Shown piece by piece: positions 8,155 to 15,575 of a DNA stretch of 21,203 nt. Below the pieces are notes generated by a model. The model saw only the letters and a list, made by a program, of their open reading frames with translations, ran no database searches and was not told the origin of the DNA. The stretch lies in the NCBI GenBank assembly GCA_045538635.1, contig JAZSRU010000167.1:1-21203 (forward strand), written 5' to 3'. Made by a program: the position numbers and the translations under genes. Every line of letters starts with the position of its first letter. Position 1 is the stretch's first letter. Origin of the DNA: RGIG5270 sp045538635 (GTDB taxonomy: Bacteria; Verrucomicrobiota; Lentisphaeria; Victivallales; Victivallaceae).

Positions 8155-9363
8155 ATGAATAAAACAGAAAAAAAATTATGGATATTTTCCGGTGAAACCT
8201 CCGGTGATATTTACGGCGCAAGGCTGGCAGAAGAGTTGAAAAAACTTGCCTCTGCACAGAATGTAGAGTTGAAACTCGCCGGAATGGGTTCCAAAAGAAT
8301 GAAAGAAGCCGGCGTGGAATTGCTGGTCGATTCGACTGAACTCGGTGTTATGGGAGTGGTCGAAACTTTGAAACTTATCGGAACTTTCATCAAAATTTTC
8401 TTCAAATTGGTAAGACTGGCGGAAAAGGAACGCCCCGATGCGGTTGTGCTGATCGATTATCCCGGGTTCAATCTGCGGTTTGCCAAAAAGATGTTCAAAC
8501 TCAATATTCCGGTTATCTGGTATGTCAGTCCGCAGATTTGGGTCTGGGGCAAAAAACGCAAGCCGGTTCTTGAACGGATATGCGCCAAAATGATGGTGAT
8601 ATTCCCGTTTGAAACAGAAGTTTATGACCGCGACAAACTGGATGTTTCATTTGTCGGACATCCATTGCTTGAAATCGTACAGGGCAGAACTGACAGCAGT
8701 ATCGTCAGAGATGATAACTGTTTCCTGCTGCTCCCCGGCAGCCGTGCAGGTGAAGTCGGCAGATTGCTGGAGCCGATGCTTGATGCGGTTCGTGAACTGC
8801 ATAAAACTCATCCGCAGCTGTATTTTGTCATTGCCGCTTCCCGCGAAAAAATGCGCTGCATGTGTGAATCCATAATTGCTGAATACCGGAAAAAATATCC
8901 GGATTTGCCTGAAGTTACCCTCAGCAATGAATCAACTGCTTTTTATCAGCAGAAAGCTGCAGCAGGTATTGCCGCATCCGGTACTGTAACGGTGGAATCT
9001 GCTATTGCCGGTTTGCCGCTGGTAGTGATTTATAAGATGAATATTATTACTATTCTTCTTGCCAGTATTCTGGTCAAGCTTTATCGCGGTTATTTTACAA
9101 TGGTGAATATTATTGCCAATAAAACAGTTTTTGAAGAGTTTCTGCAATGGCATGTCTGCAATAAAAATCTGATCCCGGCAATTGAAAAAATTCTTCCCGG
9201 AGGCAGCAGACATCAGGAGGTGATTCAACAGATGAATGAGCTTGTGGATATGCTTTCAAGTCATGGCCGCAAACCTTCTTTGGCTGCGGCAGAGGCTTGT
9301 ATGGAAGTTATTTGTAATGAAGATGATATAAAAAAATCTAAACAACAGGATGGTGAAATATGA
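8155..9363 (+). CDS. lpxB: Lipid-A-disaccharide synthase
   Basis: Condenses UDP-2,3-diacylglucosamine with lipid X to give the lipid A disaccharide at the inner leaflet of the inner membrane (GT19). It is 402 aa, slightly longer than the 382 aa E. coli enzyme. Family motifs in order: SGETSGDIYGARL (12-24), GMGSKRMKEAG, VVLIDYPGFNLR, WYVSPQIWVWGKKR, FVGHPL, LLPGSRAGEV and SGTVTVESAIAGLPLVVIYK. ATG 8155 has CGGAG 5 nt upstream; an in-frame TTG one codon earlier is less likely. It follows dapB by 10 nt and overlaps gatB by ATGA. Its presence shows the organism makes lipid A. Confidence 0.96.
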   Translation: MNKTEKKLWIFSGETSGDIYGARLAEELKKLASAQNVELKLAGMGSKRMKEAGVELLVDSTELGVMGVVETLKLIGTFIKIFFKLVRLAEKERPDAVVLIDYPGFNLRFAKKMFKLNIPVIWYVSPQIWVWGKKRKPVLERICAKMMVIFPFETEVYDRDKLDVSFVGHPLLEIVQGRTDSSIVRDDNCFLLLPGSRAGEVGRLLEPMLDAVRELHKTHPQLYFVIAASREKMRCMCESIIAEYRKKYPDLPEVTLSNESTAFYQQKAAAGIAASGTVTVESAIAGLPLVVIYKMNIITILLASILVKLYRGYFTMVNIIANKTVFEEFLQWHVCNKNLIPAIEKILPGGSRHQEVIQQMNELVDMLSSHGRKPSLAAAEACMEVICNEDDIKKSKQQDGEI

Positions 9364-10796
9364 AGTATGAAGCAGTGATCGGATTGGAAGTTCATGTCCA
9401 GATCCGTACCAAAAGCAAAATGTTTTGTTCATGCCCCAATCAATACGGCGCAGAACCAAACACTTTGATCTGCCCCGTCTGCATGGGGTATCCCGGAACT
9501 TTGCCGGTTTCGAATAAAGAGGCGATTTATAAAACTGTGCGTGCAGGGCTTCTGACTGAATGTGAAATTGCGCGTTTCAGCAAGTTTGACCGCAAGAGTT
9601 ATTTTTATCCTGACCTTGCCAAAAATTATCAGATTTCGCAGTATGATCTGCCTTTCTGTACCAATGGTGCGATCCGCTTGAGCGGGAAGGGATTCTCCGG
9701 TGAAATGCTGCCCGAAAAAACGATCGGCATCACCCGTATCCATCTGGAAGAGGACCCCGCCAAACTTACCCATTATGCTCATCAGAGCGGTGCTGATTAC
9801 AACCGTTCCGGAGTGCCGCTGATGGAAATTGTCAGCGAACCGGATATGCGTTCTGCTGATGAAGCTTATGCTTATCTGACTCAGCTCAAAGAGATCATGC
9901 AGTATGGCGATATCTCTGATTGCGATATGGAAAAAGGTCAGATGCGCTGTGATGTCAATATCTCTCTGCGCCCTGTCGGTCAGAAAGAATTCGGCACCAA
10001 AGCTGAAATCAAAAACCTCAACAGTTTCAGCGCCGCTCATAAAGCTATCGAATATGAATTCTGGCGTCAGTCCAATCTTCTCGATAACGGCGGCAAAGTT
10101 CATCAGGAAACACGCGGCTGGAACGATGAAGCAGGTGAAACTTATCTCATGCGTTCCAAGGAACAGGCGCATGACTACCGTTATTTTCCCGATCCGGACT
10201 TGCTGCCGGTAACTTTTACCGAAGAGGAAATCGAAGCGATCCGTGCAGATTTGCCTGAATTGCCCGCCGCTATGCGCGCCCGTTTGGTCGCAGAATACGG
10301 TTTGACTGAATATGATGCTCAAATCCTCACATCCGAGCGCAATATTGCCAGATATTTTGAAGTTGCCGCCAAAACTGCGATCAACAAAAAGATTCTTGCA
10401 AACTGGATTATTTCTGAATTGCTCCGTGAACTCGGAAATGCAAAACAGGATATTTCCGAATCAAATGTTACACCTGAAAATCTCGCCGAACTTGTCAACT
10501 TGATTGAGAAAAAGACTATCAACGGCAAAATCGCAAAAGAAGTTTTCGCTGATATGTTTGAAACCTGCAAAAATCCGGAAGCAATCGTCAAGGAAAAAGG
10601 TTTGGTTCAGGTCGCTGACAGTTCTGCCATTCTGCCGTTTGTCGAACAGGCGATCGCTGCCAATCCCGCACAGGTCGAACAGTACCACAACGGTAACGAA
10701 AAACTTATTCAGTATTTTGTCGGTCAGGTCATGAAACTCTCCAAAGGCAAGGCCAATCCGCAAATGGTTATTGAACTTCTCAAGGAAAAACTTTAA
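9360..10796 (+). CDS. gatB: Asp-tRNA(Asn)/Glu-tRNA(Gln) amidotransferase subunit B
   Basis: Subunit of GatCAB, which converts misacylated Glu-tRNA(Gln) and/or Asp-tRNA(Asn) to the cognate amides; GatB binds the tRNA and carries the kinase-like active site. It is 478 aa, normal length. It begins YEAVIGLEVHVQI, has zinc-ligand cysteines C23, C25, C38 and C41, then HLEEDPAKLTH, DYNRSGVPLMEIVSEPD, MRCDVNISLRP, GTKAEIKNLNSF and HDYRYFPDPDLLPV, and ends in a GatB/YqeY tail domain. The ATG overlaps the lpxB stop (ATGA) with AGGA 9 nt upstream. gatA and gatC are not in the window. Confidence 0.97.
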   Translation: MKYEAVIGLEVHVQIRTKSKMFCSCPNQYGAEPNTLICPVCMGYPGTLPVSNKEAIYKTVRAGLLTECEIARFSKFDRKSYFYPDLAKNYQISQYDLPFCTNGAIRLSGKGFSGEMLPEKTIGITRIHLEEDPAKLTHYAHQSGADYNRSGVPLMEIVSEPDMRSADEAYAYLTQLKEIMQYGDISDCDMEKGQMRCDVNISLRPVGQKEFGTKAEIKNLNSFSAAHKAIEYEFWRQSNLLDNGGKVHQETRGWNDEAGETYLMRSKEQAHDYRYFPDPDLLPVTFTEEEIEAIRADLPELPAAMRARLVAEYGLTEYDAQILTSERNIARYFEVAAKTAINKKILANWIISELLRELGNAKQDISESNVTPENLAELVNLIEKKTINGKIAKEVFADMFETCKNPEAIVKEKGLVQVADSSAILPFVEQAIAANPAQVEQYHNGNEKLIQYFVGQVMKLSKGKANPQMVIELLKEKL

Positions 10797-10805
10797 GGTA
10801 TTTTC

Positions 10806-11420
10806 ATGTTCAATCAAACATCATTTATTGTTCTGAAAAAAGAACCGTATCAGGATGCTCATTGGCTGTTGTACGGAATTTCTCCCGATTTCGGCAGAAT
10901 GTCGCTCATCCTTTACAACGGGCGCAAAGCGGATAAAAACAATTTTCCGCAGGCGGATCTTTTTCAGGAATTTGATGTAACATTTGAACGGAAAGATAAT
11001 TCTGATCTTTTTACTGCAAAAGAACTCGAACTGCATACGGATTTGCGTTCCATTGCCGACAATCTGCTGAATTTTAAATTCGCCGGCAAAATTGCACAGT
11101 TTCTGCTGGCGCATACGGAGAGTGATTTGCCGTTTCCGTTTACCTATGATGCGGCAAGAAATGTTTTTCTGCAGCTGATCCTGCCCGCCGATACTCCGGG
11201 CAAGTGGACGATGGAGGAAGCTGCGGCGGCATTTAAGCTCTGTTATCTCTATGAAGCTGGATTACTGCCGGAGTTTGAGGGAAAAGTTGCAGATTTGACT
11301 GAAAATATCATCAGTGCGGTGATTGAGGGAGCTGTTCTGCCTGCACAGCCGCAGAGTTATTACAAAAAACTGAATGAATATTGCAATTCTTTATTGGAAT
11401 ATCACAATATATCGCGTTAA
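10806..11420 (+). CDS. recO: RecO-like DNA repair protein
   Basis: Likely RecO, which helps load RecA on SSB-coated single-stranded DNA in the RecF pathway. The N-terminus has the RecO OB-fold pattern: TSFIVLKKEPYQDAHWLLY, then SPDFGRMSLILYNGRK, with the SxxxGR and GRK/ARR-type positions. The C-terminal helical part contains FKLCYLYEAGLLPEF, matching the RecO RFELRLLxxLGxxP pattern. At 204 aa it is shorter than E. coli RecO (about 240 aa) and has no CxxC zinc site. It starts 9 nt after gatB, with TAAGG, including the gatB stop, 7 nt before the ATG. RecO is a fast-evolving family, so the call rests on pattern and length and is less firm than its neighbours. Confidence 0.7.
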   Translation: MFNQTSFIVLKKEPYQDAHWLLYGISPDFGRMSLILYNGRKADKNNFPQADLFQEFDVTFERKDNSDLFTAKELELHTDLRSIADNLLNFKFAGKIAQFLLAHTESDLPFPFTYDAARNVFLQLILPADTPGKWTMEEAAAAFKLCYLYEAGLLPEFEGKVADLTENIISAVIEGAVLPAQPQSYYKKLNEYCNSLLEYHNISR

Positions 11421-11439
11421 AAAAAGAAAGGAGCGCGTT

Positions 11440-12201
11440 ATGAAAAAGAATATTTTTATTATTGTTTCATGCATGGCATTCGCAATGATGCTCTGCAGCT
11501 GCACATTGTTCAACGGCGGCATTTGGCCATCAACTGAAATCGAAGTGCGCCGCGCCATGATCCCGGTAAATGTTGACGGCAAGGTTACAGATGAGATTTG
11601 GAGCCGTTCAAAGTATTATCCTATGGTTATTCCCAATGATCCGGACCGTTTGCGTGAATGGTGCAATAACCGCCCGTATCAGGAAGGTACTGTTCAGGTC
11701 GCATACGATGACAATTATGTTTATGTGCTTGCCAAGCTGATTGATGATGATATTGTTCAGTACGGCGAAGACGGCACTCATCTTTATTCACGCGGCGATA
11801 CATTTGAATTTTTCCTCCAGAATCCGGAAAATGGACATTACTGGGAGATTTACGGTTCTGCCAACAGCAAATTCACTGTCATGTTCTTTGAAAACGGCGG
11901 CAAACGCATTTTCCCCGAGGCCATTCAGAAAGATGATAAAATCAAAGTCGCTGTAACCATGGACGGCACTCTCAATAACTCAAAAGACAACGATAAATAT
12001 TTCATCGTCGAAATGGCAATCCCCATGTCCATTATCAAATCCAAAGGCGATGTCTTCAAACCCGGCACCAAATGGAACATTCTCTGCGCCCGCTACAATT
12101 ATTCAAAATCACTCTTTGATGTCGAATTGACCTGTACCAGCGCAATGCCTAAAGCAAACTGGCACGACCGCAAAAACTATCTGCCAGTCGTTTTCAGATA
12201 A
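11440..12201 (+). CDS. Lipoprotein with CBM9-like (DOMON-type) carbohydrate-binding domain
   Basis: Predicted lipoprotein of 253 aa. The N-terminus MKKNIFIIVSCMAFAMMLCS is a signal peptide ending in the lipobox L18-C19-S20 with acceptor Cys21. The mature part is one beta-sandwich of the CBM9-like family: IPVNVDGKVTDEIWSRS, VQVAYDDNYVYVLAKLIDDD, RGDTFEFFLQN, YWEIYGSANSK, and a C-terminal PGTKWNILCARYNYS. The family binds sugars or haem-like ligands; no catalytic residues are evident, so the role is only inferred as surface or periplasmic ligand binding. ATG 11440 is fixed by a strong AAAGGAG 6 nt upstream; a longer frame from 11374 overlaps recO and lacks a ribosome binding site. It is the last gene of the operon and is followed by strong hairpins. 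Confidence 0.85.
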   Translation: MKKNIFIIVSCMAFAMMLCSCTLFNGGIWPSTEIEVRRAMIPVNVDGKVTDEIWSRSKYYPMVIPNDPDRLREWCNNRPYQEGTVQVAYDDNYVYVLAKLIDDDIVQYGEDGTHLYSRGDTFEFFLQNPENGHYWEIYGSANSKFTVMFFENGGKRIFPEAIQKDDKIKVAVTMDGTLNNSKDNDKYFIVEMAIPMSIIKSKGDVFKPGTKWNILCARYNYSKSLFDVELTCTSAMPKANWHDRKNYLPVVFR

Positions 12202-12218
12202 GTTTGAAACAGTTTTGC

Positions 12219-12300
12219 GGGGAGGGAAGGAAAAAACTTTCTGTAGAAAGTTGTTTTCCTTCCCTCCCCGAACCCCTCCTATCCTTTTTCAAAGACTTTT
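12219..12300. repeat. Long GC-rich hairpin repeat, copy 1 (also a likely terminator)
   Basis: Arms 12219-12241 and 12246-12269 pair over 23 bp, with a single bulged base at 12253 and a TGTA loop (12242-12245). The outer arm is ggggagggaagg/ccttccctcccc. It begins 17 nt after the lipoprotein stop, so it can act as a terminator. The flank to 12300, read as reverse complement, matches the sequence at 21152-21203 through aaaagtytttg, aaaaagga, ggggttcgggg and gaaaa, so this is a dispersed repeat rather than a simple terminator. Confidence 0.85.
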
Positions 12301-12306
12301 ATGTTC

Positions 12307-12340
12307 GTTTTTGATTTTTTATAAATAAAAACTCAAAAAC
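12307..12340. terminator. AT-rich palindromic hairpin between convergent genes
   Basis: A 34-nt near-perfect palindrome: GTTTTTGA (12307-12314) pairs with TCAAAAAC (12333-12340), and TTTTTAT (12316-12322) with ATAAAAA (12325-12331). There is one T/C mismatch and a 2-nt AA loop. It lies 31 nt beyond the stop of the leftward methyltransferase gene and faces the end of the rightward operon, so it is best read as a terminator for the leftward transcript, possibly bidirectional. Confidence 0.55.
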
Positions 12341-12370
12341 GCTGATACTATTTATAATTCAGTTATATTT

Positions 12371-13300
12371 TTAACTTATCCATTCTTTCGGATAAGCAAA
12401 TAAAGAATATTCACCCCAGTTTGTGAGCGGTGAAAAAGATTTTATTTCAATGTGATAATTTAAATCCCATGACTTCAAAGTTTGATAAATTCCGGTAAAT
12501 TCATTTGCATTATGATAAATTGATAGCGACAGTAACGGACGGTCACGGCGGATTATTTGTTCTGCACCGTGGACAAAATTCAGCCCCATTCCCTCAATAT
12601 CAGCCTTTAAAACCCCGAAAGCATCTTTGCTGGAACAAAACAATTCATCCAGTGTTCTGCAAGCCATCTCATCAATATTTGTTGAACAGTCTGACAGAGC
12701 AAATGGAATTATTTCATATTCAGAATCATTCAAAGAATTTTTTTTCAATGTTGCAGATATTTTGTTTCTGTATTTTTCAAAAGGCTCAAAAATGATTATT
12801 TTTTTAGGTGAATAATTTTGAAAAACTAATGCAGAATCCCCTAAAAAACCTCCGACATCAGCAAATAATTTACCTGCGATATTCTTTTTTACAAACTCAG
12901 GAGCAAAACGGAGTCCGTGATGATAATATATTGATTCAGGCCCGACATCATTCAAATTAAATCCGTATTTCCTGCATTCTTTTTTGAAAATTGGCAATAG
13001 TTTTTTATACTCCTGTTGTTCGGCTTCTGAAAAAAAATATTCCGGATGAATAAATACACTTCCGGCAGGAACTTTTAATTGCCGTTTCATGAAAAGTTTT
13101 GCCGCAGCAATAGATTTTTCATCCAAATCAGCGAATATATTTTCAATTTCTTTGTCTGAAAAAATTTTGTTATCTGCTGATGCAGAATATATTACTGACA
13201 GCAATCTGAAATCTGCTTTGAAAGCGACAGAAGCTGCGCGGAATCTTGAACCTGAAGGTATTTTTTTTAACACATAGAGAAATAATTGTTTCACTGTCAT
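12371..13300 (-). CDS. FkbM-family SAM-dependent methyltransferase
   Basis: Predicted methyltransferase of 309 aa, probably O-methylating a sugar of a surface polysaccharide. The FkbM domain is in the C-terminal half: SAM-binding DVGGFLGDS (148-156), IIIFEPFEKYRNK (168-180) with an acidic residue after beta 2, FALSD (200-204), TLDELF (216-221) and VLKADIEGMGL (230-240) followed by HGAEQIIRRDRPLLSLSIYH. About 140 N-terminal residues are lysine-rich and not recognised. ATG 13300 is preferred because AGGA lies 10 nt upstream, inside the end of the small frame at 13305-13409; an ATG at 13321 would add 7 residues but has no ribosome binding site. Divergent from the CDP-sugar operon and of similar AT-rich composition, it probably belongs to the same polysaccharide locus. 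Confidence 0.82.
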   Translation of the reverse strand: MTVKQLFLYVLKKIPSGSRFRAASVAFKADFRLLSVIYSASADNKIFSDKEIENIFADLDEKSIAAAKLFMKRQLKVPAGSVFIHPEYFFSEAEQQEYKKLLPIFKKECRKYGFNLNDVGPESIYYHHGLRFAPEFVKKNIAGKLFADVGGFLGDSALVFQNYSPKKIIIFEPFEKYRNKISATLKKNSLNDSEYEIIPFALSDCSTNIDEMACRTLDELFCSSKDAFGVLKADIEGMGLNFVHGAEQIIRRDRPLLSLSIYHNANEFTGIYQTLKSWDLNYHIEIKSFSPLTNWGEYSLFAYPKEWIS

Positions 13301-13304
13301 TTTT

Positions 13305-13409
13305 TTATTTTCCTGCCGCATATTTACGGCAAATAAATTCTTTAATAAATTTTATATCATCAACTGCATTGGCAATACGCCTGTATTTTCGTTTGAAAAA
13401 ATTAAACAT
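13305..13409 (-). CDS. 34-codon small open reading frame with strong ribosome binding site
   Basis: An ATG at 13409 follows a near-perfect Shine-Dalgarno sequence (AAGGAGG, 5 nt spacing) and opens a 34-aa basic peptide beginning MFNFFKRKYRRIANAVDDIK and ending RKYAAGK, then TAA. The stop is 4 nt before the methyltransferase ATG at 13300, with that gene's AGGA inside this frame. It could be a leader peptide coupling translation. It could equally be the true N-terminus of the methyltransferase, separated by one base: removing the T of the TAA stop would join the two frames. I do not recognise the peptide. Confidence 0.5.
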   Translation of the reverse strand: MFNFFKRKYRRIANAVDDIKFIKEFICRKYAAGK

Positions 13410-13489
13410 TATATCCTCCTTGGATTTTATTTGAAACATAAGGTTGTTAAATATCTTTTTTCATGTGTATTCAGCATGATTTATAATAT

Positions 13490-13616
13490 CTTCCGATAAT
13501 TTATATTATAAGAAGTTGCAATTTTAAAAAGTGAGGCTATATTGAAAAAAAGTTTATTTATAATGCAGGTTGTAAATAAGCAATAAATAATATGGCATAA
13601 TATAAATTATCGGAAG
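13490..13616. repeat. 20-bp perfect inverted repeat in the divergent promoter region
   Basis: cttccgataatttatattat at 13490-13509 is the exact reverse complement of 13597-13616; the arms are 87 nt apart. Each arm points the same way relative to the gene it precedes (methyltransferase leftward, cytidylyltransferase rightward). TATAAT -10-like hexamers occur on the minus strand at 13510-13505 and on the plus strand at 13559-13564, without good -35 boxes. This could be a pair of regulator sites or duplicated promoter elements. No target-site duplication flanks it. The gap from 13410 to 13686 otherwise holds no gene. Confidence 0.75.
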
Positions 13617-13686
13617 TTGTTTGTTATTGTTCGATAACTGTAAAAATAGTGTAATAAATGATGAAAGATGCAAACGGATGAATAAA

Positions 13687-14493
13687 ATGAAAGAAATGCC
13701 CCCTGTTATGATTTTGTGCGGAGGGTATGGTACACGGTTGAGAGAAGTGACAGAATTATTACCCAAGCCGATGGTTACAATCGGTGAGCAGCCGATTGTC
13801 TGGCATATCATGAAATCTTATGCAGCATTCGGTGTAAAGCGTTTTATTCTTTGTCTGGGGTATAAGGCAGAAGCCTTTATTGATTATTTTATGAATTATC
13901 ATCTTCGTATTGCTGACACGACTATAAAACTTGGAAAAAATCCGGAGGTAACACTGCATGATATTGTAGAGGATGAGGGTTGGGAAGTTACATTGGCTCA
14001 TACTGGAGTAGATGCCGGAACAGGAAAAAGAATTGCGGTTGCATCCAGATATTTGAAAAATGAGGATGAAGATTTTTTTCTGACTTATGGGGATGGCGTG
14101 GCTGATATTAATATTGATAAGTTGTATAAACATCACAAAAAGATAGGAAAAATGCTGACTTTAAGCATCGTCCGTTCGCCGGCAAGATTTGGAGAAATTC
14201 AGTTCGATGGGGATATAATTCAAAATTTCAGTGAAAAAAAATCACTTTCTCATGGCTACATAAATGGCGGTTTTATGGTTTTGAAAAAAAATATTCTGTC
14301 TGAATATATGCCTGATGTCAAAGCAGAAGATTCTTTTGAATTCGATAATTTGCCGGCGATTGTTGCAGATAAACAGGCTGTAGTATATAAACATGATGGT
14401 TTCTGGCAATGTATGGATACTCCCAGAGAATACACTTATTTGAATGAGTTGTGGAAATCCGGTCAGGTGCCATGGACAAAATACTGGAAATAA
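13687..14493 (+). CDS. rfbF: Glucose-1-phosphate cytidylyltransferase
   Basis: Makes CDP-glucose from CTP and glucose-1-phosphate, the first step towards CDP-3,6-dideoxyhexoses (also named ddhA or ascA). It is 268 aa. The nucleotidyltransferase signature CGGYGTRLRE (11-20) with KPMVTIG is at the N-terminus. Family-specific features follow: FLTYGDGVADINI, RSPARFGEIQF, GYINGGFMVLKK, and the C-terminal HDGFWQCMDTPREYTYLNELWKSGQVPW, closely matching CDP-glucose pyrophosphorylases. Start choice: ATG 13687 has GGA 8 nt upstream; ATG 13678, three codons earlier, is possible. It is the first gene of the rightward sugar operon and is separated from the dehydratase by 2 nt. Confidence 0.93.
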   Translation: MKEMPPVMILCGGYGTRLREVTELLPKPMVTIGEQPIVWHIMKSYAAFGVKRFILCLGYKAEAFIDYFMNYHLRIADTTIKLGKNPEVTLHDIVEDEGWEVTLAHTGVDAGTGKRIAVASRYLKNEDEDFFLTYGDGVADINIDKLYKHHKKIGKMLTLSIVRSPARFGEIQFDGDIIQNFSEKKSLSHGYINGGFMVLKKNILSEYMPDVKAEDSFEFDNLPAIVADKQAVVYKHDGFWQCMDTPREYTYLNELWKSGQVPWTKYWK

Positions 14494-14495
14494 AA

Positions 14496-15575
14496 ATGTT
14501 TGCTAATGCTTACGATAGAAAAAGAGTATTAATAACAGGCCACACAGGGTTCAAAGGATCGTGGTTGGCATTCTGGTTGCGGAAACTCGGTGCAGAAATT
14601 TGTGGAATATCTTTGCCTCCGGAGTATGAAAATAATCATTTTTCGCTTTTGAATATGGATTTCCGTTCAGAATTTGTTGATATCAGAAACTATGAAAAAA
14701 TGAAAGAGATATTTCAGCAGTTTCAACCGGATATGGTTTTTCATCTTGCAGCTCAACCACTTGTCAGGCGTTCTTACAGTGATCCGGCTGAAACATTCAA
14801 TACAAATGTCATGGGCACTGTGAATGTGTTGGAAGCAATCAGAACAGTTGATTCTGTCCGGGCGGCAGTTTTGATAACAACTGATAAGTGTTATGAAAAT
14901 ATTGAAACGGATATCCCATATAAGGAAAATGCGCCTTTGGGCGGTTTTGACCCATACAGTGCATCAAAAGGGTGTGCGGAGATTGTAATTTCTTCATATC
15001 GCAGGTCGTTTTTTGCGGAAACAACATCTGCATTGATTGCTTCTGTGCGCGCTGGCAATGTGATTGGCGGCGGGGATTGGGCCGAGGATAGATTGGTACC
15101 GGATTTGATGAAAGCAGCAGTAAATCGGCAGAGTGCCATTATTCGCAATCCCGGATCAATACGCCCGTGGCAACATGTTTTGGAACCTTTGTCCGGCTAT
15201 TTGATGTTGGGGGAGAAGCTTTTATCCGGGGAACGGAAATTTGCGGATGCATGGAATTTCGGTCCGGCGATGGATGATGTTTTGAATGTTTGTGAACTTG
15301 CAGATTGTTTAAAATTATCATGGCCGGCAATAAAAATCAGATATTCTGATGCCGGTACAGCAGATAAAATGCATGAGGCTGGTATATTGCGTCTTGATTG
15401 TACAAAAGCTGAAACTGTGCTGGGCTGGTATCCGGTATGGAAATCCGCAAAAGCAGCAGCAATTACTGCTGAATGGTATAAATATTTTTATGAGGATGGT
15501 ATAATAAATACGGATAAAAATTTATATGAATATTGTAAAACTGCTGAAAAAAGAGGTTTGCCATGGATAAAGTAA
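14496..15575 (+). CDS. rfbG: CDP-glucose 4,6-dehydratase
   Basis: NAD-dependent extended SDR that converts CDP-glucose to CDP-4-keto-6-deoxyglucose (also ddhB/ascB). It is 359 aa, the normal length. Motifs: GHTGFKGSW (15-23) for NAD binding, HLAAQPLVRRSY, TTDKCYEN (128-135) with the catalytic Thr, and YSASK with Tyr154 and Lys158. AGNVIGGGDWAEDRLVPD and IRPWQHVLEPLSGYL are diagnostic for this dehydratase. ATG 14496 gives the canonical MFANAYDRKRVLITGHTG start with GGA 7 nt upstream; ATG 14472 overlaps rfbF and has its AGGT too close. Confidence 0.95.
   Translation: MFANAYDRKRVLITGHTGFKGSWLAFWLRKLGAEICGISLPPEYENNHFSLLNMDFRSEFVDIRNYEKMKEIFQQFQPDMVFHLAAQPLVRRSYSDPAETFNTNVMGTVNVLEAIRTVDSVRAAVLITTDKCYENIETDIPYKENAPLGGFDPYSASKGCAEIVISSYRRSFFAETTSALIASVRAGNVIGGGDWAEDRLVPDLMKAAVNRQSAIIRNPGSIRPWQHVLEPLSGYLMLGEKLLSGERKFADAWNFGPAMDDVLNVCELADCLKLSWPAIKIRYSDAGTADKMHEAGILRLDCTKAETVLGWYPVWKSAKAAAITAEWYKYFYEDGIINTDKNLYEYCKTAEKRGLPWIK

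Noticed and set aside
9429..10322. 297-codon open frame on the minus strand inside gatB
   Set aside because: It is entirely antisense to the unmistakable gatB, has no recognisable domain, and its Phe/Ile-rich composition is what the reverse frame of gatB gives.
11374..11439. Longer N-terminus for the CBM9-like lipoprotein
   Set aside because: It would overlap recO, lacks a ribosome binding site and would place 22 residues before a clear lipoprotein signal peptide; AAAGGAG supports ATG 11440.
13490..13616. CRISPR or insertion-sequence interpretation of the 20-bp repeats
   Set aside because: There are only two copies in opposite orientation, no array, no transposase and no target-site duplication.
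13554..13811. Minus-strand frame overlapping the start of rfbF
   Set aside because: No ribosome binding site, no recognisable sequence, and it covers the N-terminal signature of the cytidylyltransferase.
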